Notes: generated from the letters alone by a model not told the origin. A DNA stretch of 64,000 nt from Bufo bufo (GCF_905171765.1 NC_053389.1:785236772-785300771), one strand, 5' to 3'; positions 33,244-43,854 are shown, counted from the stretch's first letter. Numbers and translations: made by a program.

Positions 33244-34458
33244 ATGGCTTCCCCTAAGGATCCGGATCAGCGTAAAGCTGGGGCCAAGAGGAAGCATCTG
33301 GCGTGTTACGAATGTAACACCCCCTTAGACGACAGCTGTCCGTACTCTAGATGTGAGAGTTGTCGCACGGCATCCACGGAACCCACGATGCAAGAAATGT
33401 TTCAGTGGATGAAGACATACGTGGATGACTCCATTAAGGGAGTGGTGCAGCTGCTGAATGAGAGGCTACCAGGACCCTCTCAGACTCCCATGGAGGTGGT
33501 CGCACCGGTCGAAAGACCTACCCCCTGTTCTCCGGGGTCTTCTTCTTCTGAGGAAGAAGAATCTACTTCTTGCTTTTTCCCTCCAGAAAAGACGCAGAAG
33601 TTACTCAAGTCCATCAGGTCGGGGGACCATGATGTTGACATGGGGGAGTCCTCCGATCCCGCCGGACGGACACAGCGTGTCTTTAGAGCGGATGAGACCC
33701 TTCTCTCCGTGAAGCGCACGGAATGGAGAAAGACTGAGAAAGGTCCAGTTCTCACTAGAAAATTCAAACTGATGTACCCGATGGCTAAACCCTTGGTGGA
33801 ATCGTGGGGTTCCGTTCCCAAGGTGGACATGGCTATTGCCAAGTTGTCCCGGCGCACTCTAGTTCCTGCAGACGATGGGTCTAGTCTGCAGGACCCTCTA
33901 GACCGGAGGGCAGAGTGCACTCTTAGGAGGAGTTACGTGGCGGCTGCTGCCTCCGCATCAACTTCTATTGCGGCCACGGAGGTAGCCGCCTATTTACGCT
34001 CTAAGCTTAACCGAATCCAGACGGACGTTGATCAGAGCGTATCAAGGGATGATATCCTGGCAGCCTTCAAGTCGGCCAATCTGGCCATGGACTTTCTGGT
34101 CGATTCTACCCAGATGCAGCTGAAGCTGGCCGCCAAAACTATGGCCCTAGTTTCGGCTGCCCGCAGACCACTCTGGCTGAAACCTTGGATCGCTGATAAC
34201 GCGTCCAAGTTCAATCTTTGTGGGCTCCCCTTCGAACCGGATAGGCTATTCGGGTCCGAATTGGACAAGATAATGGAGGGGCTCTCCGATAAAAAGGGGA
34301 AGAGCCTCCCCCAGCAGCCCTTTCGGGGACGCCCCAGGCAGGAGAAGAAAGGCGGAGGTCGTCCAGGGCAGCAGTCTAGGCGCAGAGATTGGGGGGGACC
34401 ATCTCGTAAATATTCGAGACGCTCCCGTAAACCCACCAGGGAGGCAAAACCCTCCTGA
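33244..34458 (+). CDS. DIRS gag-like protein
   Basis: 404 residues from MASPKDPDQRKAGAKRKHLA. An N-terminal Cys cluster (ACYECNTPLD…CPYSRCESCR, about residues 20-42) looks like a zinc-binding motif. It is followed by an acidic Ser-rich stretch (SSSSEEEES), a helical middle, and a basic Arg/Gly/Gln-rich tail (RGRPRQEKKGGGRPGQQSRR) likely to bind nucleic acid. It is first in the element, ending 20-odd bases before the recombinase frame reopens; the RT frame overlaps its tail. It presumably forms the RNA-packaging particle. The frame is intact. Confidence 0.8.
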   Translation: MASPKDPDQRKAGAKRKHLACYECNTPLDDSCPYSRCESCRTASTEPTMQEMFQWMKTYVDDSIKGVVQLLNERLPGPSQTPMEVVAPVERPTPCSPGSSSSEEEESTSCFFPPEKTQKLLKSIRSGDHDVDMGESSDPAGRTQRVFRADETLLSVKRTEWRKTEKGPVLTRKFKLMYPMAKPLVESWGSVPKVDMAIAKLSRRTLVPADDGSSLQDPLDRRAECTLRRSYVAAAASASTSIAATEVAAYLRSKLNRIQTDVDQSVSRDDILAAFKSANLAMDFLVDSTQMQLKLAAKTMALVSAARRPLWLKPWIADNASKFNLCGLPFEPDRLFGSELDKIMEGLSDKKGKSLPQQPFRGRPRQEKKGGGRPGQQSRRRDWGGPSRKYSRRSRKPTREAKPS

Positions 34459-34546
34459 CTATGGGCCTCTTCGAGGCTCTTGGATAAGCCCTGCTGCCCC
34501 TGCAGTATCTCCCCTAGATTTTCCCGTACCCCTCCCCCAGATTCCC

Positions 34547-36421
34547 GTGGGGGGTCGTCTTACCCATTTCAAAGACTCTTGGAGCCGGTTGATTGCAGAC
34601 ACCTGGGTCCAGGACATAGTTTCCCTCGAGTACCGGGTAGATCTTATCTCTCTCCCCCCAGAGAGATTCATCGCCACACGAAACTTCGGGTCTGCCAAAC
34701 AAGTGGTCCTAGAAGCTTACATTCAGGACTATATTTCCAAGGGAGCCCTAGAGGAGGTGCCGGCAGGGGAGAGGGGCCTAGGGATTTATTCACCAGTGTT
34801 CCTGGTTCCCAAAAAGACGGGAGATCTCCGGATGATCATCGACTTGAGATTTCTCAATCGATTTATAAGGAAAACAAGGTTTCGCATGGAAACCATAAGG
34901 TCAGTCAGCCATATCCTCAACCCTGGGGACGTCATGGCTACTCTGGACCTCAAGGATGCGTATCTTCACATTTCGATCCATTGCGCTTCCCGGAAACTCC
35001 TCAGGATCGCGGTCCAGATTTCAGGGGTTCGCAGGCACTTTCAGTTCGCCGCGCTTCCCTTCGGAATCTCTTCTGCCCCCCTTATCTTCACCAAGGTGGT
35101 GGTGTCGGTGGTGGCAGCTTTGAGACTTCAAGGACTGACTATTATTCCTTATCTGGACGATTGGTTTTTCATAGCCTCTTCAGTTCCGATCCTTACCCAC
35201 CATCTTCAGGTCGCAATCTCTTTTCTCTTCCGCCTAGGCTGGATTATCAACTGGCAGAAGTCGAATGTGAGCCCATCGACTTCAATCCATTACTTAGGAT
35301 TCGTGGTCGACTCTGTGGAGATGTCCCTCCGGTTGACTCCAGAAAGGAGAGCGCGGATTCAGGACCTAGCAAAGGTCCTTTATGTCCCTCGTCGAGTCTC
35401 TATCCGGACTCTCATGAAGATGCTGGGGCTCATGTCAGCGGCTGCGGATGCAGTCCCTTGGGCGCTATGGCACCTCCGTCCTCTTCAGTCGGAGGTCTTA
35501 CACCTATGGAACGGCAGCCCTGCGGGGCTAGATTCCCTGTGCTCCCTGTCCGGTCAAACCCGGAATTCCCTCAGATGGTGGTTTCAGCTACCACCAGGGA
35601 AGTCTATGACCCAACCAGCTTGGGTCATATTGACTACAGACGCGTCCCTTGTAGGCTGGGGCGCTCACCTGGACGGATCCCCAATACAGGGATCTTGGTC
35701 TCCTCTGGAGCGGCGTCTTTCTTCCAATCTTCGCGAGATGCGAGCTATCCGGCTAGCCCTCCTTCACTTTGCCCCTCAGATCCGGGGCAAAGCAGTGAAA
35801 GTCCAGTCAGACAATATGACTGCAGTTCTCTATATAAACAAACAGGGAGGCACAAGATCATTGCCCCTTCTGTCAGAGATCGGGGTGATTCTTCGGTGGG
35901 CAGAGACGAACCTTTCCCATCTATCTGCCGTTCATATTCGAGGCTCCCTCAATATGATAGCGGACCGCTTAAGTCGAGGATTACCGACCATGGAGTGGTG
36001 TCTGCATCCGGAGATCTTCAGGCAGCTAGTTCACAGATGGGGTATGCCAGAAGTGGATCTCATGGCAACCAGGTTCAAAGCCAAGGTGCTGAGGTTCTGT
36101 TCCCTCTACAGGGAAGACAACCCCCTGGCGATAGATGCTCTGTCAATACCGTGGAGGTTCAGGCTGGCTTACATCTTCCCTCCGTTTTCCATGATACCGA
36201 GGGTATTGATGAAAATCCGTCAGGATCAGGCCTCGGTAATAGCCATCATACCGTTTTGGCCCAGAAGATCCTGGTTTACCCAGCTCATTCAGATGAGTCG
36301 GGGACAATACTGGAGACTCCCCCCGGAGCAGACCCTGGTGTCGTGGGACACTCACCTCTGCCCAGATCAGCACAGGTTCAACCTGACAGCCTGGAGGTTG
36401 ATCAGTCCCTTCCCAACATAG
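34547..36421 (+). CDS. DIRS reverse transcriptase/RNase H/MT-like polyprotein
   Basis: An open frame that is also open upstream to about 34410, overlapping the gag tail in another frame; there is no obvious ATG, so frameshifting is likely. RT motifs: SPVFLVPKKTGDLRMIIDLR, MATLDLKDAYLHI, FAALPFGISSAP and the catalytic IPYLDDWFF. RNase H: ILTTDASLVGWGAHL, REMRAIRLAL, VQSDNMTAVLYIN and MIADRLSRG. After about residue 490 comes a region called methyltransferase-like in DIRS elements (PEVDLMATRFKAKV, IPWRFRLAYIFPP, IIPFWPRRSWF). All core catalytic residues are present. Confidence 0.93.
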   Translation: MGGRLTHFKDSWSRLIADTWVQDIVSLEYRVDLISLPPERFIATRNFGSAKQVVLEAYIQDYISKGALEEVPAGERGLGIYSPVFLVPKKTGDLRMIIDLRFLNRFIRKTRFRMETIRSVSHILNPGDVMATLDLKDAYLHISIHCASRKLLRIAVQISGVRRHFQFAALPFGISSAPLIFTKVVVSVVAALRLQGLTIIPYLDDWFFIASSVPILTHHLQVAISFLFRLGWIINWQKSNVSPSTSIHYLGFVVDSVEMSLRLTPERRARIQDLAKVLYVPRRVSIRTLMKMLGLMSAAADAVPWALWHLRPLQSEVLHLWNGSPAGLDSLCSLSGQTRNSLRWWFQLPPGKSMTQPAWVILTTDASLVGWGAHLDGSPIQGSWSPLERRLSSNLREMRAIRLALLHFAPQIRGKAVKVQSDNMTAVLYINKQGGTRSLPLLSEIGVILRWAETNLSHLSAVHIRGSLNMIADRLSRGLPTMEWCLHPEIFRQLVHRWGMPEVDLMATRFKAKVLRFCSLYREDNPLAIDALSIPWRFRLAYIFPPFSMIPRVLMKIRQDQASVIAIIPFWPRRSWFTQLIQMSRGQYWRLPPEQTLVSWDTHLCPDQHRFNLTAWRLISPFPT

Positions 36422-37437
36422 AAGGGCTTTCCGAGTCGGTCCTGAGAACTTTGTCGCATTCCCGAGCAGAGTCTACAAAGAAGGCCTACTCCAGGATCAT
36501 GAGAATCTTCGTGGCATGGTGTGATTCCAAACAGGTGGCGTCCGCAGATCCGCCCCTTCCTGCGATACTTCAATTTCTTCAAGATGGATTAGATAGAAGC
36601 CTATCTCCAGCTACCTTGAAGGTACAGGTATATGCCATCTCGGCCTGTCTCAACAGGCCACATTCTCGGGACCCACTCATTAAACGCTTCCTGAAGGGAG
36701 CTGAAAGACTAAAGCCTACTATACTGAAACCTATCCCCCAGTGGGATCTTTCAGTAGTGCTCAGGGGGCTAGCATCTCCCCCCTTCGAGCCCTTGGAGGA
36801 GGTAAATTTCAAATTTTTGACTTTAAAGATGGTCTTTCTTCTGGCTATAGCTTCAGCCAAAAGAATTTCTGAAATGCAGGCTTTCTCTGCAATTCACCCG
36901 TACATTATTTTCCTACAGGATAGAGTACTCCTGAAGTTTTTACCCTACTTCAGGCCTAAGGTGCCTACTTTCCAGAACATCAATCAGGTAATCTCTTTAC
37001 CAGTTTTGTTTACAGCCTCCTCCTCTGATACTCCAGCTAGAGACCCGCTGGATATTTCAAGATGCCTCCAGATCTATGTGGATAGATCTAGAGAGTTCAG
37101 GATAGATGAGAATCTTCTTATCCTGTTTGCCGGTAAGTCTAAAGGCCGTAAAGTGTCTAAAGCTACCATTAGTCGCTGGATTAAGGAGGCCATTATGGAA
37201 GCTTTCGTCTCCCAATCCTTAGATCCTCCTGAGTTTGTGAGAGCCCATTCTACTTGGGCGGTCTCCACCTCGGTTGCGGAGAGAAGACTCCTCCCCTTAG
37301 AGTTGATCTGTAAGGCGGCCTCCTGGAGCTCTGAGTCAACCTTCATCTCCCATTATAGGATAGATGCTAGGATGGCAGAGTTTTCGGCTTTTGGGCAGAC
37401 TGTTCTTAGTTCTGCCAGGCATGAGGACCCTCCCTAG
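36350..37437 (+). CDS. DIRS tyrosine recombinase, catalytic Arg changed
   Basis: The coding part of a longer frame that overlaps the RT gene; the recombinase itself begins near SLPNIEGLSESVLRTLSHSR. The core-binding domain has ESTKKAYSRIMRIFVAWCD, and the catalytic domain has AIASAKRISEMQAFS (first Arg). The usual His-x-x-Arg box reads RAHSTWAVSTS, with Trp in the second-Arg position (a TGG codon, one step from CGG). The nucleophile is probably Tyr in FISHYRIDA. The frame ends at 37437, before the internal complementary region. It is likely to be recombination-defective if Trp is confirmed. Confidence 0.85.
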
Positions 37438-37464
37438 GGGATTCTTCTTGCTATCTCCCCATCT

Positions 37465-37550
37465 GTGCTGCTGGTAGGACGTAAGGGAATCGTTAATTTC
37501 TAACGATAATTTGTTTTCCCTTAGTCCTAACAGCAGCACACAAATATCCC
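37465..37550. repeat. DIRS internal complementary region
   Basis: The sequence is complementary to both extreme ends of the element placed side by side, separated by a single T. It lies between the recombinase stop and the right inverted repeat. In DIRS1 models it serves as a template for end completion and circle formation. Confidence 0.85.
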
Positions 37551-38459
37551 ACCCTAAATACATTATGCTTGTTAAAAACACGGTGGGCTGGGGGGTGATC
37601 TCCTCCCTTTCAGGAAGCTGAAGATCGTTTATTGGTTCTTGGGCTCATTAAAATTCCGCCGGTCCTACCAGTCCACAGGGGCAGTTAACCCCCATCTGTG
37701 CTGCTGTTAGGACTAAGGAAAAACAAATTATCGTTAGAAATTAACGATTTTTGAAAATTTCTGAGAAATTTCAAGATTTACTTCTAAACTTCTAAGCCTT
37801 GTAACGTCCCCCAAAAATAAAATGTCATTCCCAAAATGATCCTAACATGAAGAAGACATATGGGAGATGTAAAGTAATAACTATTTTTATAGGTATTAAT
37901 ATGTATTATAGAAGTAGAGAAATTGAAACTTGGAAATTTGCTAATTTTTCCAAATTTTTGGCAAATTTGGTATTTTTTTATAAATAAAAATGAATTTTTC
38001 CAGTGTCATGAAGTACAATATGTGCCAAAAAAACAATCTCAGAATGGCCTGGATAAGTCAAAGCGTTTTAAAGTTATCACCACATAAAGTGACACTGGTC
38101 AAATTTGCAAAAAATAGCCTGGTCCTGAAGGTGAAAATGAGCCCGGTCCTTAAGGGGTTAAAGGAATAAAGTTAATGTTTGTTAAATGAATAAATAAATG
38201 AATGAAGTAAACAATTGTATTAATGAATTAATCAATCAATCAAGTGAATGAATGAATGAAGTACGAATGACCCAAAATGTAACAGTGGAGAGAACTAGAT
38301 GGAAAAAGCTTGCTGAATGAACAAATGTAAGAAATTGACAAATGAAGGTCAATGAATGTATGAATGAATATATCAAATTAATTAATGGAAGAATGGTTAA
38401 AGTGTAATGAATGAATGAATGAATGAATGGAGCAGGCAAACTAATGACAAAGAACTTAA

Positions 38460-39241
38460 GGCTGGTTTCACACGGGCGTTGCGGGAAAAGGTGTGGGTGC
38501 GTTGCGGGATTTTTCCGCGTGGGTGCAAAACATTGTAATGCGTTTTGCACTCGCGTGAGAAAAATCGCGCATGTTTGGTACCCAAACCTGAACTTCTTCA
38601 CAGAAGTTCAGGCTTGGGATCGGTGTTCTGTAGATTGTATTATTTTCCCTTATAACATACAGAATGCATAGTACAATAGGGCTGGAGGGGTTAAAAAAAT
38701 AAATAAATAATTTAACTCACCTTAATACACTTGTTCGCGCAGCCGGCATCTCTTCTTTCTTTAATTGTGAGCAATAGGACCTTTGATGATGTCACTGCGT
38801 TCATCACATGGTCCATCACATGATCCATCACCATGGTGATGGATCATGTGATGAGCGTAGTGACATCATCAAAGGTCCTATTGCTCACAGTTAAAGACAG
38901 AAGAGATGCCGGCTGCGCCCTATTGTACTATGCATTCTGTATTCAGAATGCTATTATTTTCCCTTATAACTATGTTATAAGGGGAAATAATAATGATCGG
39001 GTCTCCATCCCGATCGTCTCCTAGCAACCGTGCGTGAAAATCGCACCGCATCTGCACTTGCTTGCGGATGCTTGCGATTTTCACGCAACCCCATTCACTT
39101 CTATGGGGCCTGCGTTGCGTGAAAATCACCGCTCATGTGAACAGCCCCATAGAAATGAATGGGTCCGGATTCAGTGCGGGTGCAATGCGTTCAACTCACG
39201 CATCGCATCCGCGCGGAATACTCGCCCGTGTGAAAGGGACC
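38460..39241. mobile_element. TAA-flanked foldback 2 (782 bp)
   Basis: Ends GGCTGGTTTCACACGGGCG and CGCCCGTGTGAAAGGGACC are flanked by TAA (38457-38459, 39242-39244). A central hairpin around CATCACATGATCCATCACCATGG, the CTTATAAC palindrome and GCATTCTGTATTCAGAATGC match the blocks at 1-580 and in foldback 6. Confidence 0.88.
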
Positions 39242-39413
39242 TAAGAATAAAAATACATGAATTTATTATTGAAACAGGACCATGCCAACAATCAACAGAG
39301 AACTAGAGGAAGGAAGATTGATGAATGAATAGACAAGTGTATAATCGAATGAATCAAAGAATGAAACAATGTATGAATGAATGAACGAACAAATGAATGA
39401 ATGGACAATCTAA

Positions 39414-39911
39414 GGCTACTTTCACACTAGCGTTCGGAGCGGATCCGTCTGATGTTTCATCAGACGGATCCGCTCCTATAATGCAGACGTTCGCATCCGT
39501 TCAGAACGGATCCGTCTGCATTATAACTTAGAAAAATTTCTAAGTCTGAAAGTAGCCTGAGCGGATCCGTTCAGACTTTACATTGAAAGTCAATGGGGAA
39601 CGGATCCGCTTGAAGATTGAGCCACATTGTGTCATCTTCAAACGGATCCGTCCCCATTGACTTCCATTATAAGTCTGGACGGATCCGCTCGCCTCCGCAC
39701 GGCCAGGCGGACACCTGAACGCTGCAAGCAGCGTTCAGGTGTCCGCTCACTGAGCGGAGCGGAGGCTGAGCGCTGGCAGGCGGATGCATTCTCAGCGGAT
39801 CCGCCTCCATTGAGAATGCATTAGGGCCAGACGGATGCGTTCGGGGCCGCTCGTGAGCCCCTTCAAATGGAGCTCACGAGCGGACACCCGAACGCAGGTG
39901 TGAAAGGAGCC
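39414..39911. mobile_element. TAA-flanked foldback 3 (498 bp)
   Basis: Ends GGCTACTTTCACACTAGCG and GCAGGTGTGAAAGGAGCC, TAA at 39411-39413 and 39912-39914. The interior repeats ACGGATCCG-type motifs many times on both strands. It shares its left end with foldback 1. Confidence 0.88.
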
Positions 39912-39997
39912 TAATAATAAAGAAATAAAGAAGAATGGTGAATAAAGAAGTGCACATGGAGATGAGAAGTGGAAGTTTTGTCCATGGGAACCAATAA

Positions 39998-40194
39998 GGC
40001 CTCTTTCACATGGGCGTCGCAGGTGAGGGCCGAATAGGATGCGGGTGCGTCGTGGGAAAATGCGTGATTTTTCTGCATGAGTGCAAAGCGTTTTAATGCG
40101 TTTTGCACGCGCGTGAGTAAAATAGGCATGTTCGGTACCCAGACCTGAATCCGGACTTCTTCACAGTGGAAAACTCACCCGTGTGAAAGAGGCC
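39998..40194. mobile_element. TAA-flanked foldback 4 (197 bp)
   Basis: Ends GGCCTCTTTCACATGGGCG and CACCCGTGTGAAAGAGGCC, TAA at 39995-39997 and 40195-40197. It looks like a short internally deleted relative of foldback 2 (shares TGCAAAACGCATT-type and GAACTTCTTCACAG-like blocks). Confidence 0.85.
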
Positions 40195-40760
40195 TAAGAT
40201 GACTGCTTTCATTTTCAGGCTGGCTTTTCACTGCTGAAAGAACAGATCGATGAAAGAGAATTATGAATTCATGATCTTACCATCTTGCCAAAAAGGAAAA
40301 TACAAATTAATTAATAAAACATAATCAGATACTAATTGATGGATTGAATGAACCCAAATAGAACTGATGAATTTAAGAGTACAAACCAGAGAATGGAAGG
40401 TGATTGAATGAAAGAATGAATGAATAACATTATATGGGTGTGAATTATATACAACCAGCAGAGGAAAGGTTAATATACGGTAAATGCTATTCAGATGATG
40501 AATGAATTAATACATTTTTGTAAAAAATGACCCAACCTAAACTAATAAAATAAATGAATGAAAGAGAAGTGTTTCGCTTCAGGTTTTAGTATCCCAAACC
40601 AGGAGCAAGGCCGAAACGCAGATCTTTCCATTATGCCTCATCTTGGTGGAGGATCTGCTCCTACTTTGGATAACAAACACTGACGTGTAAATAAGGCCTA
40701 CAAACCAGAGGAGGTGAATGAATAAATGAATGAAGATAGAAAAAGTAAGTGAATTTAAGG

Positions 40761-41504
40761 GAACCATCAAAAGATAATAATCCCAATGTGATCATCTATG
40801 ACGCAGCTCGTCTTTGCTCTTCTGAACAAGCCCTTAAGGACGACTCAGCACTTATTATAAGGAATTCATTCACTGTAAATACCGTAGAAAAGGGAATGTT
40901 CACCTCCATTTTTCATTGCATTAGTAGTTGACACACATCCACATGAATATGGCTACTGATGCTGTGAACATGCCTCAATAGTGGACTTGCTTCAGAACAA
41001 TCATTCAGCTAAATACTACATATCCTGCACTCATCATTCCTAGAACCGTATAGATAAAAGCAGGATAGGACTTCTGTCAATTATCCTGTGGAGATGCCTC
41101 CCATCCCCAGCACTTCTTCACCTGGTGCTTTCCCAGACCATAATTGCTACCTACCTCTTTTGCAGATGAGCCTTCTACTCGAACCCTGCTCATTTAGATC
41201 TACCAAGGTGAGAAGCATGAACTGTTCTGAAAAAATTAAGACAAGAGGAGACCCCCTGGTTGCAAGGTTGTTGGCTTGTCAGAGATGTAAGAGGAGATGC
41301 CTCCAACATCTGGAACCCAAGAACGTTTCAAAGTGGGTCATCTGTTGACGCTGGCCTAGAGAGCCCTACTCCAAACAAGTCCACTGTGAAAGGTTACCAT
41401 TAACCAGCAAACCAGAGAAGACCTGTTCTTCATGGATCCATCCAGCTTCCAACTTTTTAGAAAAGTTGGACCTGAAAATTGTCCATTATAAAAGACTTAG
41501 AGTT
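40761..41504. other. No gene seen
   Basis: Unclassified sequence. A plus-strand frame at 41088-41348 has Cys/Arg-rich text (ACQRCKRRC) but no splice context or known motif that I can support. Confidence 0.45.
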
Positions 41505-41512
41505 GCCTAAAT

Positions 41513-41697
41513 CAGTGTTCCTCAACTCCAGTCCTCAGAACCCACCTACCGGTCATGTTTTTAGGATTTCCTTAGTATTGAGCAGGTGATATATTTAGTG
41601 TCAATGCATCAGGACTTACCACAAGTACTCATTCTGTGGGATATTCTCAAATCCTGACCAGCAGGTGGGCCCTGAGGACTGGAGTTGAGGATCTCTG
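41513..41697. mobile_element. hAT-type MITE (185 bp)
   Basis: Ends CAGTGTTCCTCAACTCCAGT and ACTGGAGTTGAGGATCTCTG are inverted over about 25 bp. Flanking octamers GCCTAAAT (41505-41512) and ACCTAAAT (41698-41705) match at 7 of 8. It is noncoding. Confidence 0.82.
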
Positions 41698-41705
41698 ACC
41701 TAAAT

Positions 41706-42540
41706 TGTTTCCATCACTAAATCACACCATCATCATGAATTTTTATTTCAATAGTCAGACATAGAGATCTTTCGTCTTAAGGAAGAGCTTTAGTCCACAA
41801 ACTCATTCCACAAAAGATCGTTCATCCTTCGGCCCGTGCCTCTGAACAAATATGGCCAGTTTGTACGACTATAGCGGCCGATATGGACTAAAATGTGTTA
41901 TAGCCACGTAAGCGAAACGATCATTGACCTGACGATCAATAGTTCAGCGGTCGTTCAACTATCAACCAACTTCTATCTAATGGGTATGGCCTGAACCACA
42001 TAAAGATGTCACACATTGCCCCCCAAAAATGAGTAGAACATTCATGTGTCGGGCGATTCCCTCTTTCATGCAGCACATCGCCCTGTGTAAATGCTGCCAA
42101 CCATATGAAAAGTGAATGGGGGATGAATGATCGCAAAAAACTGCTCGCCCCCCCCCCCCCCCCCCCCATCCCCTTTGACTTAACATCGAGCTGTGTGAAT
42201 GCCCTTTAAACGAGAACAAGTGACTGGTACATGCTCGTTATTGGCTCACCATTGTCCCATGTAAGAGGAACCGTAGAGGAACCCAGGCCAGATAAGGTTG
42301 AGGGCCTGGATACTTGAGATGAGGTGACACTAGGCAGGTGAGGAAGTGTCTGAGATACAAGGCAGAGGACAACATCAACTGAGGGTGACAGAAGGAAGAG
42401 TGGAAGGGGGGGGTAGGATTGTCGAAAAGCCTGCACTAGATGAATAGAAGAAGGAGAAGGGGGGGTTATGAGAGGGAGAGCGAGGAGGAGGGAGGGACAG
42501 ACAGAAGAGGACACACAGCCAGACAGTACTGACTGCGAGA
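41706..42540. other. No gene; poly-C tract
   Basis: Unclassified DNA with a poly-C run of about 20 at 42151-42171 and purine-rich GGAGGAGGGAGGG sequence near 42400-42500, which leads into the candidate exon's 5' region. Confidence 0.5.
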
Positions 42541-42704
42541 AAACTGATACCACAGAGAGAGGACTAAGCCCAAGGCGAGCACTCATCTCTCCCCCTTGTC
42601 TCTGCGCACATGGATACATGGTAGTGTGACTGCGGATTACAGCCCTATGTCCCCCGTGTGTGAACTCAGCACTGCTACATAGAGACCCTCTCCCATCCCT
42701 CACT
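42541..42704 (+). promoter_or_regulatory. Possible 5' untranslated region
   Basis: Sequence directly upstream of the candidate first coding exon, after a purine-rich GAGAGGGAGAGCGAGGAGG stretch. No TATA box is evident and the transcription start is not defined. The call depends on the exon being real. Confidence 0.3.
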
Positions 42705-42789
42705 ATGGAAAGGTGGATAGTATCATGGGATTGCTGGAAAGTCACCGTGCTGCTCCTGGTCCTGCAGAGGCTCTGCACTGTCAGAACAG
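42705..42789 (+). CDS. Candidate first coding exon with signal peptide
   Basis: ATG in a strong Kozak setting (A at -3, G at +4) opens 28 codons reading MERWIVSWDCWKVTVLLLVL then QRLCTVRT: a basic start, hydrophobic VTVLLLVL core and polar end, typical of a signal peptide. It ends at a good donor, ACAG|GTACAG, in phase 1. The next candidate exon, at 50192, starts in the matching phase. I do not recognise the protein. It would be a secreted or membrane host protein. Confidence 0.5.
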
Positions 42790-43632
42790 GTACAGTCCTA
42801 TTACAACCTAAAATGGTATAGCAGAGCTGAATTGGTCAGCGATACTTGGGGCTGACATGTATGCATTGGAATAAATCTGTAGATGGTTGACCTGCAGTCC
42901 TATGTAAAACCAAAGATAATACATTGGGAGGTCACCATCAGTTATGCAAAAAAATAACATTACTGCTTCTTATATATAAGTGCTGGATTTAGCAGAGCAG
43001 TGTTTGTGATTTCCTTAAGATGATTCATTATACTTACCAGCAGTCCTGTGTAATAATGTGATATCATATTGATGTCATTTTTAGCAATGATATACTCTGG
43101 ACTACTGCATTCGAACACATTATAGAGATGTAGTTGAGCTGAATTTGTCATGTGCGCCACTCAAGCACCATCATAACAAATTGCAGTAAGTTTACCTGTA
43201 GTAACATGCAAAATGACAGATACAGCTCATACATGAAATGTAATTAGATTATTAGAGAATAATACAGATGTAGCAGAGCTGAATGTATTATAGGTAATGC
43301 TAAACCTGAAATAAGGATGGATATATATGTAGCAGAGTGGCGTGTAGCTTATTAGATACTGTATCTGAAATTAGATGGATTGGATGTAGCAGGGCTGAAC
43401 TTGTCATTTCACTTTTGGAAAGTAACTTTATGCATCATAATAACTATAATAATAAGATGATAACGGTGTAGGTTTACCAGCAGTCCCATGTCATTGGATA
43501 GCACAATGAGCTGTGCCAGATGACAAACTCGGCTTGATAGATGTCAATATAAATTTAAAACATCTGCCATAGGTCAGATTTTGAGAAAATTTATTGAGAT
43601 GCTCATTCCTAGACTCTAAAGTAATCTGCGGC

Positions 43633-43694
43633 CTGTTGCGAAACTACAACTCCCAGGCTGTCAGGGCATGCTGGGAGTTGTAGTTTCACAACAG
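43633..43694. repeat. Short hairpin of the ACTACAACTCCCAG family
   Basis: CTGTTGCGAAACTACAACTC pairs with GAGTTGTAGTTTCACAACAG around a small loop. The same core occurs in the hAT MITE at 52290-52436, so this is probably a remnant of that family. Confidence 0.7.
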
Positions 43695-43854
43695 TGGGAG
43701 CTGTGAGTTTATTTCTAAGACCTCATTGCTGAAGTTCAAGTCAGAGGTCAAGATCAAGATTCCATGTCTGTGGCTCCCATTACGTCTCCTGACACAGTCC
43801 ATCAACATAGGCGGCCTGAAGAGGGTGGGGGCGCTCTAGTGCAGGGAAGATATA

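Larger units (their letters stand above)
32309..37748 (+). mobile_element. DIRS-type retrotransposon, nearly complete
   Basis: Inverted terminal regions pair: about 32320-32460 with 37575-37690 (shared GATCGTTTATTGGTTCTTGG, CCGGTCCTACCAGTCCACAG on one strand). An internal complementary region at about 37465-37550 joins the complement of the left tip (TAGGACGTAAGGGAA) directly to the complement of the right tip (CGTTAATTTCTAACGATAAT). That is the arrangement DIRS1 elements use to complete their ends. Genes in order are gag, RT/RNase H with a methyltransferase-like domain, and tyrosine recombinase. No target duplication is seen. It sits in the 8.5-kb TTAA element. Confidence 0.93.
29611..38157. 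mobile_element. 8.5-kb TTAA-flanked element (piggyBac/Kolobok-like)
   Basis: Inverted ends CCCCTTAACGACC (29611) and GGTCCTTAAGGGG (38157) lie next to TTAA on each side (29607-29610, 38158-38161). About 5.4 kb of it is a later DIRS insertion (32309-37748), leaving about 3.1 kb. The rest is AT-rich and made of tandem units. No transposase frame is visible, so it is probably nonautonomous. A partial reverse copy is at 55474-57235. Confidence 0.75.
38162..40760. repeat. Degenerate AATG/GAAT simple-repeat tract
   Basis: Loose (GAATGAAT)-type simple sequence runs through 38162-38456, 39245-39410, 39915-39994 and about 40240-40760. Three TAA foldbacks interrupt it. Minus-strand frames rich in F, I, H and S reflect the repeat and are not genes. 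Confidence 0.75.

Noticed and set aside
34480..36350. Upstream half of the 985-codon frame as a gene
   Set aside because: This part is the shadow of the RT gene in another frame. Only the region from about 36350 onward reads as tyrosine recombinase.
41088..41348. Cys-rich frame with ACQRCKRRC
   Set aside because: No zinc-finger spacing and no splice sites, and it lies between repeats.
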